From Rhodobiaceae bacterium (lineage in GTDB: Bacteria; Pseudomonadota; Alphaproteobacteria; RS24): a stretch of DNA of 64,000 nt. Position numbers and translations under genes: made by a program. Every line of letters starts with the position of its first letter. The first letter of the stretch is position 1. Location: NCBI GenBank assembly GCA_018673175.1, contig JABHDF010000026.1, positions 1-64,000 on the forward strand. The letters are read 5' to 3'. The notes below the pieces were generated by a model. The model was not told the DNA's origin. It made no database searches and saw only the letters and a program-made list of their open reading frames with translations. This document shows positions 8,762 through 18,100 of the stretch, piece after piece.

Positions 8762-9664
8762 ATGCCCAACTCGACGCTCATCTTGTCAGCACCGGCTAAG
8801 GTAAATTTGAGCTTGCGGGTGCGCGCCAAGACCGGCGACGGCTATCATGCTCTTGAGAGCCTCGTGGGCTTTGCCGACATTGGCGACAGGCTGCATTTGG
8901 CGGCCTCAAAGGCCCCATCGACAGTGGAAGTCAGCGGCGAATTTTCTGGCGCCCTAACGGGGATGGCTCCACAAGATAATTTAATCTTGCGCGCCATTGC
9001 AGCCCTAGAGCAAGCCAGGGGTCAGGCGTTTAACACGCATGTGGTGTTGGAAAAAAACCTCCCCGTTGCCGCGGGTTTGGGGGGCGGTTCGGCCGATGCA
9101 GCCGCCGCTTTGCGCGGCGTCATGCAGCTGTATGGGGTGCCAAGAAAAGCGCCAGAATTGGCAGAAATGGCGCTCAGCCTTGGCGCTGATGTGCCGGTCT
9201 GTTTGGCTTCGGCCCCCGCATGGATGACCGGCATAGGCGAGCGACTGACCGCCTTACCTGATTTCCCTGCCGCGGATATTATTTTGGTGAACCCGCGTGT
9301 AAGGATGCCAACCGCCGAGGTGTTTGCCGCCTTACAAGCACCGCAAGATGGCCAATCGGCCCAACCCATTCCCGATGGGTGGTCGGATTTAGCGGCTCTT
9401 TGTGACTTTCTTTTGGCCCAAGGCAATGACCTGCAAAATGGCGCCATCTCGCTGGCGCCCGTGATTGCAGATTGCGTGTCGGCTTTGCATCATGCGGGCG
9501 CAAAGTTTGCGGCGATGAGTGGTTCGGGGGCGAGCTGTTTTGCCTTATGCGAAGCTGGCCAAGGCGCGCATGTTGGCGCGGCCTATCGGGCACAGCGGGG
9601 CCAAGACTGGGTTCAGGTAGGTCGATTAATAGGCGCGGGCGATACAAAAATCGACGAGGCGTAA
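8762..9664 (+). CDS. ispE: 4-diphosphocytidyl-2-C-methyl-D-erythritol kinase
   Basis: This GHMP-family kinase phosphorylates CDP-methylerythritol, the fourth step of the MEP isoprenoid pathway. The N-terminal APAKVNLSLRV and the ATP-binding PVAAGLGGGSADAAAAL (about residues 101-117) are typical. A C-terminal GSGASCFAL loop is also present. Length is 300 residues. Its last 39 bases overlap, tail to tail, the end of the polyprenyl diphosphate synthase gene, which acts later in the same pathway. The other MEP genes seen here, dxs and ispA, lie 24 kb away. Confidence 0.94.
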   Translation: MPNSTLILSAPAKVNLSLRVRAKTGDGYHALESLVGFADIGDRLHLAASKAPSTVEVSGEFSGALTGMAPQDNLILRAIAALEQARGQAFNTHVVLEKNLPVAAGLGGGSADAAAALRGVMQLYGVPRKAPELAEMALSLGADVPVCLASAPAWMTGIGERLTALPDFPAADIILVNPRVRMPTAEVFAALQAPQDGQSAQPIPDGWSDLAALCDFLLAQGNDLQNGAISLAPVIADCVSALHHAGAKFAAMSGSGASCFALCEAGQGAHVGAAYRAQRGQDWVQVGRLIGAGDTKIDEA

Positions 9665-10651
9665 CAAGACGGCGCGCGTTTCGCTGTCTGGGAATAGGCT
9701 CAAGGCGTCCTTGGCTTTCTCACCATAATGGGTGGCGCGAGCCACGGTGTCCGCCAAAGCGTGGGTTTCTGACATATGTTGGACGGCTTGCGCGAAGCGC
9801 GCCTCATGGTCTATCTCGGAGGGCTCTGCCATAACGGTTTCCCAAAAGACACGCGCACTCGCGTCGCCGCGGTGGTAGGCCAGAATAACGGGCAAGGTCA
9901 TTTTGCCTTCCCGGAAATCCTCGCCCGTATTTTTACCCAAAACTTGCTCGATGCTGCCGTAGTCTAGCGCGTCGTCAATCAGCTGAAAGGCGATGCCGAG
10001 GTTTCGGCCATAGGACGTCAGCGCTTGCATTTGCGCCGGGGAGGCGTCGGATATTTCGCCGCCTACTTCGGCCGCGGCCGAAAACAGCGCGGCGGTTTTG
10101 GCGTCGATAATTTGTAAATATTGATCTTCACTAATCTGCGCGTTGTTCATGGCGGCGAGTTGCATAACTTCGCCCTCGGCAATGACCGCGGCGGCATGAG
10201 AGAGAATGTCGAGCGCAGGCAAGCTTTCCGCCGCGACCATCATGCGAAAGGCTTGGCCGAGCAAAAAGTCGCCAACCAATACGCTGGCCGAATTTCCCCA
10301 TAGCTTGCGCGCCGTCGGTTTGCCGCGTCGCATATCACTATCGTCAACCACATCATCATGCAGCAAAGTGGCCGTGTGCATATATTCGACAGCTGCCGCC
10401 ATGGTGATGTGATGGTGGCCCTCATAGCCCGAAAGTCGGGCGGCAGAGAGGGTTAAAAGCGGGCGCAAGCGTTTGCCGCCGGCGCCGATTAAATGCTCAG
10501 AAATGGCAGGAATGAGGTCGGCAGCCGACTGCATATGTTTGGAAATCCCGCTTTCCACACCCAATAAGTCGTCGGCAAAGAGCGCTTGCAAGTCGGCCAA
10601 AGCATTGTCGGTCGAGCGCGCGGTCTCGCTAAAATTTATAATTTCTGCCAT
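9626..10651 (-). CDS. ispB: long-chain polyprenyl diphosphate synthase
   Basis: This trans-prenyltransferase extends farnesyl or geranyl diphosphate with IPP to make the ubiquinone side chain. The first Asp-rich motif is LLHDDVVDDSDMRRG and the second is AFQLIDDALDY. The 341-residue length and small residues ahead of the first motif fit octaprenyl or decaprenyl synthases (IspB/DdsA). Alphaproteobacteria usually make Q10, so a decaprenyl product is likely but cannot be read from sequence. It is divergent from the methyltransferase gene across 93 bp and overlaps ispE by 39 bp at the 3' end. Confidence 0.9.
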   Translation of the reverse strand: MAEIINFSETARSTDNALADLQALFADDLLGVESGISKHMQSAADLIPAISEHLIGAGGKRLRPLLTLSAARLSGYEGHHHITMAAAVEYMHTATLLHDDVVDDSDMRRGKPTARKLWGNSASVLVGDFLLGQAFRMMVAAESLPALDILSHAAAVIAEGEVMQLAAMNNAQISEDQYLQIIDAKTAALFSAAAEVGGEISDASPAQMQALTSYGRNLGIAFQLIDDALDYGSIEQVLGKNTGEDFREGKMTLPVILAYHRGDASARVFWETVMAEPSEIDHEARFAQAVQHMSETHALADTVARATHYGEKAKDALSLFPDSETRAVLLRLVDFCIARAY

Positions 10652-10744
10652 AATTAGCTCCTCGGCGCGATTATCCGCCTATTGGTGGCAAGGTCAAGAA
10701 CCCAGTGTAAGCAAAATGGGGCGAGTGAAAACTGAGGCATAGCG

Positions 10745-11524
10745 ATGCACCCACAAGACGACAACCAAGCAAAATATAGCCAAGACGGGTTTCTGGGCGA
10801 AAAATTGCGTGTGCGCCAGCCCCTCGATGGGTTTCGCTCGGGCCATGATGCGGTGTTATTGGCCGCCGCCAGCGCCCCACCCGAGGGCGGGCATATTGTG
10901 GAGCTGGGCAGTGGCTCGGGGGTTGCGTCTTTATGTTTTGCGGCACGGCGCACGGATGCGCAAATCACCGGCCTAGAAATTGATCCCAAAATGCTGGCAC
11001 TGGCGCAAAATAACGCCGAGGCCAATGATTTGGGCGCCCGCGTTCACTTCAAGCTCGCCGACCTTAATGGGCCGTTCAACGATATGCATTTGGTGGCCAA
11101 TAGTTATGACGAAGTCATCGCCAATCCACCGTTTTATAAATTGGGCAATGTGCCCGAGCTAGAGACCGACGTTAAAGCGCGGGCGCTCATCGGCACGGAA
11201 GGCACATTGGATACATGGGTAAAATGCGCCGCCGCTTTGGCCAAGGCGCGCGGTCACGTCACTTTTATTCACCGCGCCGATGCTTTGGCGCAGCTTCTCA
11301 CGGTGATGCAAAAACGACTTGGCGACTTGCATGTACTGCCGGTTTTGCCCAAGCCCAATAAAGCGGCAACGCGGGTTTTAATTCGCGGACGACGCGATGC
11401 GCGCGCGCCAGTAACTCTTTTGCCGCCTTTGGTGCTGCAAAATAGCGATGGCGAACCCAGCCAAGCCGCAGAAAGCGTCTTGCGACATGGCGCAGCCCTT
11501 GCTTTTGGCGAGGCTGGCAGGTAA
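10745..11524 (+). CDS. TrmN6/YfiC-like N6-adenine methyltransferase
   Basis: This is a class I SAM-dependent methyltransferase. The SAM site VELGSGSGVASL lies near residues 48-59, and the catalytic NPPFY motif of N6-adenine and N6-glutamine methyltransferases lies near 129-133. The opening DGFLGEKLRVRQPLDGFRSG resembles YfiC/TrmN6 proteins, which methylate A37 of tRNA1-Val in E. coli. Substrate assignment is by family resemblance only. A position beside the polyprenyl synthase gene is common in alphaproteobacteria. Confidence 0.75.
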   Translation: MHPQDDNQAKYSQDGFLGEKLRVRQPLDGFRSGHDAVLLAAASAPPEGGHIVELGSGSGVASLCFAARRTDAQITGLEIDPKMLALAQNNAEANDLGARVHFKLADLNGPFNDMHLVANSYDEVIANPPFYKLGNVPELETDVKARALIGTEGTLDTWVKCAAALAKARGHVTFIHRADALAQLLTVMQKRLGDLHVLPVLPKPNKAATRVLIRGRRDARAPVTLLPPLVLQNSDGEPSQAAESVLRHGAALAFGEAGR

Positions 11525-11566
11525 TTATCCTGTCATGCCTTTGTTTCGCGAAACGGAAAAAACCAC

Positions 11567-12490
11567 ATGAGTGTCCCCAGTCAAGGTAAAGCGCCAAGCT
11601 TTCAAGATCTCATCTTAAACCTACAACGCTATTGGGCAGACCAAGGCTGTGTGGTGTTGCAGCCCTATGATATGGAAATGGGGGCGGGTACGTTTCACCC
11701 CGCCACGGTTTTGCGCGCGCTGGGCCCTGAGCCTTGGAAGGCTGCTTATGTGCAGCCCTCGCGCCGCCCCACGGATGGCCGCTATGGCGAAAACCCCAAT
11801 CGGTTTCAGCACTATTATCAGTTTCAAGTGGTGCTCAAACCATCGCCAGATAATCTTCAAGAGCTGTATTTAGAAAGCCTGAAAGTTTTGGGCATTGACC
11901 CAATGCAACACGACATTCGTTTCGTCGAAGATGATTGGGAAAGCCCAACGCTGGGCGCTTGGGGATTGGGCTGGGAGGTTTGGTGCGATGGCATGGAAAT
12001 CTCGCAATTCACGTATTTTCAGCAAGTCGGCGGCATTGATTGCGAGCTGGTAACGGGCGAGCTGACCTATGGTTTGGAGCGTTTGGCGACCTATGTGCAG
12101 GGCATCGACAACGGCTTTGACCTAGATTTTAACGGCAATGGCGTCAGCTACGGCGACGTCTTTCATCGCTCTGAAGTCGAGTTCTCGCATTATAATTTCG
12201 AGGCCGCCAATACCGATGTTTTGCTACGCCATTTCGAAGACGCCGAAGCCGAATGTTTGCAATTGGTAGAAAAAGGCCTGTCCTTGCCCGCCTATGACCA
12301 ATGCATGAAGGCGAGCCATAACTTCAATTTGCTGGATGCGCGCGGTGTTATTTCCGTGACCGAACGCCAAGCCTATATCGGCCGCGTGCGGGCGCTGGCG
12401 AAAGCGTGTGCCGAAGGCTATTTGGAAAATAAATTACAAGCCGAATTAGAATCCGAATTAAAACCCAAGTCAGGAGCTAGCCATGACTGA
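11567..12490 (+). CDS. glyQ: glycyl-tRNA synthetase alpha chain
   Basis: This is the catalytic chain of the bacterial tetrameric glycyl-tRNA synthetase, which charges tRNA-Gly. The segment [20 protein letters not shown] is a family hallmark, followed by the motif 2 region [14 protein letters not shown]. The 307 residues match the usual length. It overlaps glyS by eight bases, so the two chains are translationally coupled. The 42-bp gap upstream carries a TTTCGCGAAA palindrome of unknown role. Confidence 0.97.
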   Translation: MSVPSQGKAPSFQDLILNLQRYWADQGCVVLQPYDMEMGAGTFHPATVLRALGPEPWKAAYVQPSRRPTDGRYGENPNRFQHYYQFQVVLKPSPDNLQELYLESLKVLGIDPMQHDIRFVEDDWESPTLGAWGLGWEVWCDGMEISQFTYFQQVGGIDCELVTGELTYGLERLATYVQGIDNGFDLDFNGNGVSYGDVFHRSEVEFSHYNFEAANTDVLLRHFEDAEAECLQLVEKGLSLPAYDQCMKASHNFNLLDARGVISVTERQAYIGRVRALAKACAEGYLENKLQAELESELKPKSGASHD

Positions 12491-14522
12491 TTTGCTATTG
12501 GAGCTTTATTCCGAAGAAATTCCCGCTGGCCTGCAAGCCAGTGCGGCGGCACAATTAGAGCGTCATCTGTTGGGCTTTTTGAAGAGTTTCGACGTGGTGC
12601 CAGCCCAAGTGAACGCCTATGCGGCGCCGCAACGTTTGGCGCTTTGCGTGCACGGCTTGCCAGTTAATTTGCCAGACCGCAAAGAAGAGAAAAAAGGCCC
12701 GCGCGTCGACGCGCCGGAAAAAGCCATTGAGGGTTTTTTGCGTGCCAATCAGCTCGACAGCGTCGAGGCTTTGCAAATACGCGACGATAAAAAAGGCGCT
12801 TTCTATGTGCTGGAAATCGACGAACCAGGCCGCCCGCTAGCCGAGGCTTTGGCTGGGTTTTTGCCAGATATGATCCGTGGATTTCAGTGGCCAAAATCTA
12901 TGCGTTGGGGCGATGGCAGCCTGCGCTGGGTGCGCCCTTTGCGCGGCCTTCTATGTGTTCTAGATGGCGCTATTGTGCCGTTTGAAGTGGACGGTTTGAA
13001 CAGTGGCAACACAACCTTCGGCCACCGTTTTATGGCGCCTGAAGCGATAACTCTTACGCACGCCAATGACTATTTGGGCAGCCTAGAGAAAGCCTTCGTG
13101 CTGGCCGATGCTCCGGTGCGCGAAGCTATGGTGATGGAAGGCGCGAGCCAATTGGCCGTATCTGTCGGCTGCACTTTGGTGGAAGATTTAGGCCTGATGC
13201 GCGAAACCGCAGGGTTGGTGGAATGGCCTGTGCCGCTTTTGGGTAGCATTGATGGCGAGTTCATGGATGTGCCAGAAGAGGTTTTGGTTTCGGTGATGCG
13301 CACGCACCAAAAATATTTCGCGCTTCGCACGCCAGAGGGAAACCTTGCCCCGTATTTTATCACCATCTCCAACATAGAGACGCCCGATAATGGCGCCGCC
13401 ATCATCAACGGCAACCAACGCGTATTGCGCGCGCGCTTGTCGGATGGGCGTTTTTTCTGGGATCAAGACCGCAAAGAAACATTGCAAAGCCGTCTGCCGG
13501 CTCTGGAGAAAGTTACTTTCCAAGCCAAGCTTGGAACCGTCGCAGAGAAAGCCGAGCGGATTTCGAAATTAGCCGAAGCGCTGGCACCGGCGCTGAAGGC
13601 GGACGCCAAATTATCGGCGCAAGCGGGCCGGTTGGCGAAAGCTGATTTAACCTCGGGCATGGTGTATGAGTTTCCCGAGCTGCAAGGCATCATGGGCGGC
13701 TATTACGCGGCGCATGATGGTTTGGGCGAGGTCGTGGCCGCGGCCATTCGCAATCATTATTCCCCGCAAGGGCCCGATGATGCCATTCCCGAGACGGCTG
13801 AAGGGCGCGCTGTCGCGCTAGCCGATAAATTAGATATGCTGGCGGGTTTCTGGTCGATTGACGAAAAGCCGACCGGTTCGAAAGACCCTTATGCTTTGCG
13901 CCGGGCGGCTTTGGGCATCTTGCGTATTTTGCTGGAAACCAAAACGCGGCTGCCTTTGCGACCCATTTTTGAGACAGGCTTTTCGCTCTATGGGATGAAA
14001 GCCGAGGCGCAAGCCACGCACGCCACGGATTTGGTGAGCTTCATCGCCGACCGCTTGAAAGCGCATTTGCGCGACCAAGGTGTGCGCCACGATGTGGTGA
14101 GTGCAATTTTCGCGCTTGGCAGCGACGATGTTTTCGAAATCGTGCAACGCGCCCAAAGCCTGCAAAGCTTTTTGGCGCAAGAAGATGGCGCCAATTTACA
14201 AGCGGCGTTCAATCGCGCCAATGGGATTTGCCAGAAGGCCGACCACACGGCCATCCAGGTGGACGAGGCCTTATTGGTAGAGCCAGCCGAGCAGGCGCTC
14301 TCGCAAGCCATAGCGGGGCTGAATGATTTAGAGGTCGGTGACCTGGAGAGCTATGACGCTTATCTAGACGGCCTGGCCACCTTGCGCGCGCCCGTCGATG
14401 CTTTCTTCGAGGCGGTGATGGTCAATGACGACGATGCGAAAATCAGGCATAATCGATTATCGTTGCTGCAAGCTTTGGTGCATCTCATGCGTCAGGCCGC
14501 GGCCTTCGACGTGATTGAATAG
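12483..14522 (+). CDS. glyS: glycyl-tRNA synthetase beta chain
   Basis: This is the beta chain, needed for tRNA recognition by the alpha2-beta2 glycyl-tRNA synthetase. It begins with the typical [15 protein letters not shown] and has the conserved blocks [19 protein letters not shown] and an HD-like region around [11 protein letters not shown]. The C-terminal anticodon-binding part is present. At 679 residues it is complete. It overlaps glyQ by eight bases and is followed nine bases later by ppdK, a pairing seen in other alphaproteobacteria. Confidence 0.97.
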   Translation: MTDLLLELYSEEIPAGLQASAAAQLERHLLGFLKSFDVVPAQVNAYAAPQRLALCVHGLPVNLPDRKEEKKGPRVDAPEKAIEGFLRANQLDSVEALQIRDDKKGAFYVLEIDEPGRPLAEALAGFLPDMIRGFQWPKSMRWGDGSLRWVRPLRGLLCVLDGAIVPFEVDGLNSGNTTFGHRFMAPEAITLTHANDYLGSLEKAFVLADAPVREAMVMEGASQLAVSVGCTLVEDLGLMRETAGLVEWPVPLLGSIDGEFMDVPEEVLVSVMRTHQKYFALRTPEGNLAPYFITISNIETPDNGAAIINGNQRVLRARLSDGRFFWDQDRKETLQSRLPALEKVTFQAKLGTVAEKAERISKLAEALAPALKADAKLSAQAGRLAKADLTSGMVYEFPELQGIMGGYYAAHDGLGEVVAAAIRNHYSPQGPDDAIPETAEGRAVALADKLDMLAGFWSIDEKPTGSKDPYALRRAALGILRILLETKTRLPLRPIFETGFSLYGMKAEAQATHATDLVSFIADRLKAHLRDQGVRHDVVSAIFALGSDDVFEIVQRAQSLQSFLAQEDGANLQAAFNRANGICQKADHTAIQVDEALLVEPAEQALSQAIAGLNDLEVGDLESYDAYLDGLATLRAPVDAFFEAVMVNDDDAKIRHNRLSLLQALVHLMRQAAAFDVIE

Positions 14523-14531
14523 GGGAGCCAG

Positions 14532-17201
14532 ATGACAGCGCGCAAACTTGTATATGCATTTGCTGACGGGTTTGCCGATGGCCGTGCCGATATGAGCGCA
14601 CAGCTCGGCGGCAAAGGCGCGAACCTGGCTGAGATGTGCCTCATGGGCCTGCCCGTGCCGCCCGGTTTCACGCTCACGACCGACGTTTGCACTCATTTTA
14701 ACGCTCATGAACGCGCCTTTCCTGACGGCTTAAAGGCCCAAGTGGAAGCCGCGCTGGAGCGGTTGAGCCAAGATATCGGCATGGTATTTGGCGACACGAA
14801 AAACCCGCTTTTGGTCTCCGTGCGCTCGGGCAGTCGCGCCTCTATGCCGGGCATGATGGATACGGTTTTAAACCTTGGCCTCAATGATGAGACGGTCGAG
14901 AGCATGGCTGCTAAAACCGGAGATGCGCGCTTTGCTTGGGATAGCTATCGCCGTTTCCAACAAATGTATGGCGATGTGGTTATGGGTATCGACCATGATT
15001 ATTTCGAAGATATTATCGACGATTATAAATTTGGAAATTCGCTGTCGCTGGATGCCGATTTGGGGGCCGATGACTGGCGCGATATTTGCACGCGCTTTGG
15101 CGAGATGATGGAACAAGAAGCGGGACACCCGTTTCCCCAAGATGCGCATGCCCAACTTTGGGGCGCCATCGGGGCGGTGTTCGATAGTTGGAACAATCGG
15201 CGCGCGCAGACCTACCGCAAGCTGCACGACATCCCCGATGATTGGGGTACGGCGGTGAATGTGCAATCCATGGTGTTTGGCAATTTGGGCCAAACCAGCG
15301 CGACGGGCGTCGCCTTTACGCGCAATCCCTCCACCGGAGCCAAAGAGCTTTACGGTGAATATCTCATCAACGCGCAAGGCGAGGACGTGGTGTCGGGCAT
15401 TCACACCCCTTTGTATCTCACCAAAATCGCGCGCGAGGAAGCCGGCACGCCCGACCTCTCGCTGGAAGAGGCGCTGCCCAAAGCCTATGCCGATTTGGTG
15501 CATGTCTTTGCCCGCCTGGAGAGCCATTTTTGCGATATGCAAGATGTCGAGTTCACCATTCAAAATGGCCGCTTGTTCATTTTGCAGACGCGCAACGGCA
15601 AACGCACGGTTATGGCTGGGTTAAAAATCGCCGTCGATATGGTGGCCGAAGGGGTGATCACCCAAGAGGCTGCCGTCTTGCGCGTCGAGCCCGAAGCGCT
15701 AGAGCAATTGCTCCACCCGACCTTAGACCCAAGAGCGAAAGTCACCGTCTTGACCAAAGGTCTGCCCGCCTCGCCAGGGGCGGCCAGTGGCAAAATTATT
15801 TTCTCAGCCGACCGCGCCGAAGACATGGCCGCACAAGGTGAGAAACTGGTTTTGGTTCGGATGGAAACCAGCCCCGAAGACATTCACGGCATGTATGCGG
15901 CGCAAGCGGTTTTGACCTCGCGCGGCGGCATGACGAGCCACGCGGCCGTGGTGGCGCGCGGGCTAGGGCGCCCTTGTGTTTCGGGCGCTGGCCAATTGAT
16001 TATTGATTATGACACCAAAACCGCACGCATTGGCCAAGGCGAAAGCGCCATTCAACTGGTCGAAGGCGATGTGATTACCGTCGATGGCACTTCGGGCCGG
16101 GTGATGGCGGGCCAAGTGGCGACTTTGGAGCCAGAGCTAAGCGGCGATTTTGGCACGCTGATGGGCTGGGCCGATGCGGCCGCCCGGATGCACGTGCGAA
16201 CCAATGCCGAGACCGCGGCGGAAGCCGAGCGGGCGCGAAAATTTGGCGCCCAAGGCATTGGCCTATGCCGCACCGAACATATGTTCTTCGACGCGCAGCG
16301 GATTTTCCAAGTGCGGCAGATGATTTTGGCGCAAGACGCAGAGCATCGCCAGAGCGCGCTCGAGGCTTTGGAACCCGAGCAGCGCGCCGACTTTGTGACC
16401 CTGTTTAACATTATGGACACCCTGCCAGTCACCATCCGCTTGCTCGACCCGCCCTTGCATGAATTTCTGCCGACGCCCGACGATAATGTCGATGCTTTGG
16501 CCGAGGCGCTCGACCAAAGCCCGAAGGCTTTGCGCGCCACCATCACGGCAATGGCGGAGAGCAACCCCATGTTGGGTCATCGCGGCAGCCGTCTGGCGAT
16601 TACGACGCCGGATATTTATGCCATGCAATTGCGCGCCATTTTTGGTGCCATGAAAGAAGTTGGCACGAGCGCGAAAGTGGAAATTATGTTTCCGCTGATC
16701 AGTGAGCCACGCGAGTTGGCGGCACTTTTGGAAATGGTGCCTGAAATTGCGGCGCCGTTTGAGATAAGCGAGACGGCCTATCAAGTCGGCACGATGATTG
16801 AAGTGCCGCGCGCGGCTCTTTTGGCCGATGATTTGGCCGCCCAAGTGGGATTCTTTTCGTTTGGAACCAATGACTTAACGCAAACCACCTTCGGCCTGTC
16901 GCGCGATGATGCGAGCGGGTTTTTGCCGCATTATGTGGCCAAAGGCCTCTTGGGGCGCGATCCGTTCTCGCAACTCGATGAAAGCGGTGTCGGTGCGCTG
17001 ATGGCGATGGCGGTTCAAAAAGCGCGGGGCGTCCGCAGCGACATTAAGTTAGGGATTTGCGGCGAACATGGCGGCGATCCAAGCAGCATTGGTTTTTGCG
17101 AAAGCCTAGGCTTGGACTATGTGTCGTGCTCGCCCTTCCGCGTGCCAATTGCGCGTTTGGCGGCGGCCCAAAGCGCCATTCGTGCCCGCGCCAAAAAGTA
17201 A
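14532..17201 (+). CDS. ppdK: pyruvate, phosphate dikinase
   Basis: This enzyme interconverts pyruvate, ATP and Pi with PEP, AMP and PPi, so it can serve gluconeogenesis or PPi-linked glycolysis. The N-terminal nucleotide-binding domain carries GKGANLAEM; the swivelling phosphohistidine domain has GGMTSHAAVVARGLGRP at about 460-476; the C-terminal PEP domain has GLCRTEHMFF and the catalytic Cys in GICGEHGGDP. The full 889-residue length is present. The first gene is preceded by AGGGGAG. It ends eight bases from the convergent nadC. Confidence 0.96.
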   Translation: MTARKLVYAFADGFADGRADMSAQLGGKGANLAEMCLMGLPVPPGFTLTTDVCTHFNAHERAFPDGLKAQVEAALERLSQDIGMVFGDTKNPLLVSVRSGSRASMPGMMDTVLNLGLNDETVESMAAKTGDARFAWDSYRRFQQMYGDVVMGIDHDYFEDIIDDYKFGNSLSLDADLGADDWRDICTRFGEMMEQEAGHPFPQDAHAQLWGAIGAVFDSWNNRRAQTYRKLHDIPDDWGTAVNVQSMVFGNLGQTSATGVAFTRNPSTGAKELYGEYLINAQGEDVVSGIHTPLYLTKIAREEAGTPDLSLEEALPKAYADLVHVFARLESHFCDMQDVEFTIQNGRLFILQTRNGKRTVMAGLKIAVDMVAEGVITQEAAVLRVEPEALEQLLHPTLDPRAKVTVLTKGLPASPGAASGKIIFSADRAEDMAAQGEKLVLVRMETSPEDIHGMYAAQAVLTSRGGMTSHAAVVARGLGRPCVSGAGQLIIDYDTKTARIGQGESAIQLVEGDVITVDGTSGRVMAGQVATLEPELSGDFGTLMGWADAAARMHVRTNAETAAEAERARKFGAQGIGLCRTEHMFFDAQRIFQVRQMILAQDAEHRQSALEALEPEQRADFVTLFNIMDTLPVTIRLLDPPLHEFLPTPDDNVDALAEALDQSPKALRATITAMAESNPMLGHRGSRLAITTPDIYAMQLRAIFGAMKEVGTSAKVEIMFPLISEPRELAALLEMVPEIAAPFEISETAYQVGTMIEVPRAALLADDLAAQVGFFSFGTNDLTQTTFGLSRDDASGFLPHYVAKGLLGRDPFSQLDESGVGALMAMAVQKARGVRSDIKLGICGEHGGDPSSIGFCESLGLDYVSCSPFRVPIARLAAAQSAIRARAKK

Positions 17202-17209
17202 AACCGTCT

Positions 17210-18091
17210 TTAGGAAATATCGATGTCGAGGCCCAAGTCGAGCGTTGCGGCGGAATGGGTAATGGCGCCGACCGAGATATAGTCTACGCCGCTCTCCGCA
17301 ATCGCGACCACCGTCGTTTCCGACACGCGGCCGGAGGCTTCCAAAATGGCGCGGCCTTGCGTGCGCGCCACGGCTTCGGCCAATTGCTCCGGCGTCATAT
17401 TATCTAGCAAAATGATGCGCGCATCCGCGGCCAGGGCTTCGTCTAATTGGGCCAGCGTATCTACTTCAATTTCGATGGCGACCATGTGGCCAGCGCCACT
17501 TTGTGCGGCTTTCAGGGCTGGCGTTATGCCCCCCGCCACCGCGATGTGATTGTCTTTAATCATAATGGCGTCATCTAGGCCAAAGCGATGGTTGGCACCG
17601 CCACCGGCGCGCACCGCGTATTTCTCGACGGCTCGCAATCCTGGTGTGGTTTTTCGGGTGTCGCAAATCTGGGCTTTTGTATGCGCCACCAAATCCACCA
17701 GATGGGCGGTCTTGCTGGCAATGCCCGATAGGTGGCCAAGGTAATTCAGCGCCACGCGCTCAGCGGCCAATAGAGCCCGCGCCGGACCTTCGATGGTGGC
17801 CACGTCGTCGTTGGGCGCCAAAAGGTCGCCGTCTTGTTTATGACGGATGCTGGTAAGGCCGCTGTTATTGGCCCGAAAAGCCGCCTCGGCCAAATCCAAT
17901 CCAGCCAAACGACCGGCCTCGCGCGCGCGAATGACGGCATGAGCCTTGGCCGATGCGGGGATAACATTTTGCGAGGTGATGTCGCCCGTGCGACCCCAGT
18001 CTTCAGCCAGCGCTGCTTGCACCAGGTTTTCGACGGTAAGGGCAGGCAAGGGGGGCAGGTCTTGGGTGCGGGGCGAATGTAGGTTGGGCAC
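17210..18091 (-). CDS. nadC: nicotinate-nucleotide diphosphorylase
   Basis: This enzyme (quinolinate phosphoribosyltransferase) converts quinolinate and PRPP to nicotinate mononucleotide, the third step of de novo NAD synthesis. Seen are EDWGRTGDITS near the N-terminus, the core CDTRKTTPGLRAVEKYAVRAGGG, and IMIKDNHIAVAGG. Length is 293 residues. It is last in the nadA-nadB-nadC operon, starting nine bases after the nadB stop. Confidence 0.96.
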   Translation of the reverse strand: MPNLHSPRTQDLPPLPALTVENLVQAALAEDWGRTGDITSQNVIPASAKAHAVIRAREAGRLAGLDLAEAAFRANNSGLTSIRHKQDGDLLAPNDDVATIEGPARALLAAERVALNYLGHLSGIASKTAHLVDLVAHTKAQICDTRKTTPGLRAVEKYAVRAGGGANHRFGLDDAIMIKDNHIAVAGGITPALKAAQSGAGHMVAIEIEVDTLAQLDEALAADARIILLDNMTPEQLAEAVARTQGRAILEASGRVSETTVVAIAESGVDYISVGAITHSAATLDLGLDIDIS

Positions 18092-18100
18092 GGTAGGTTC

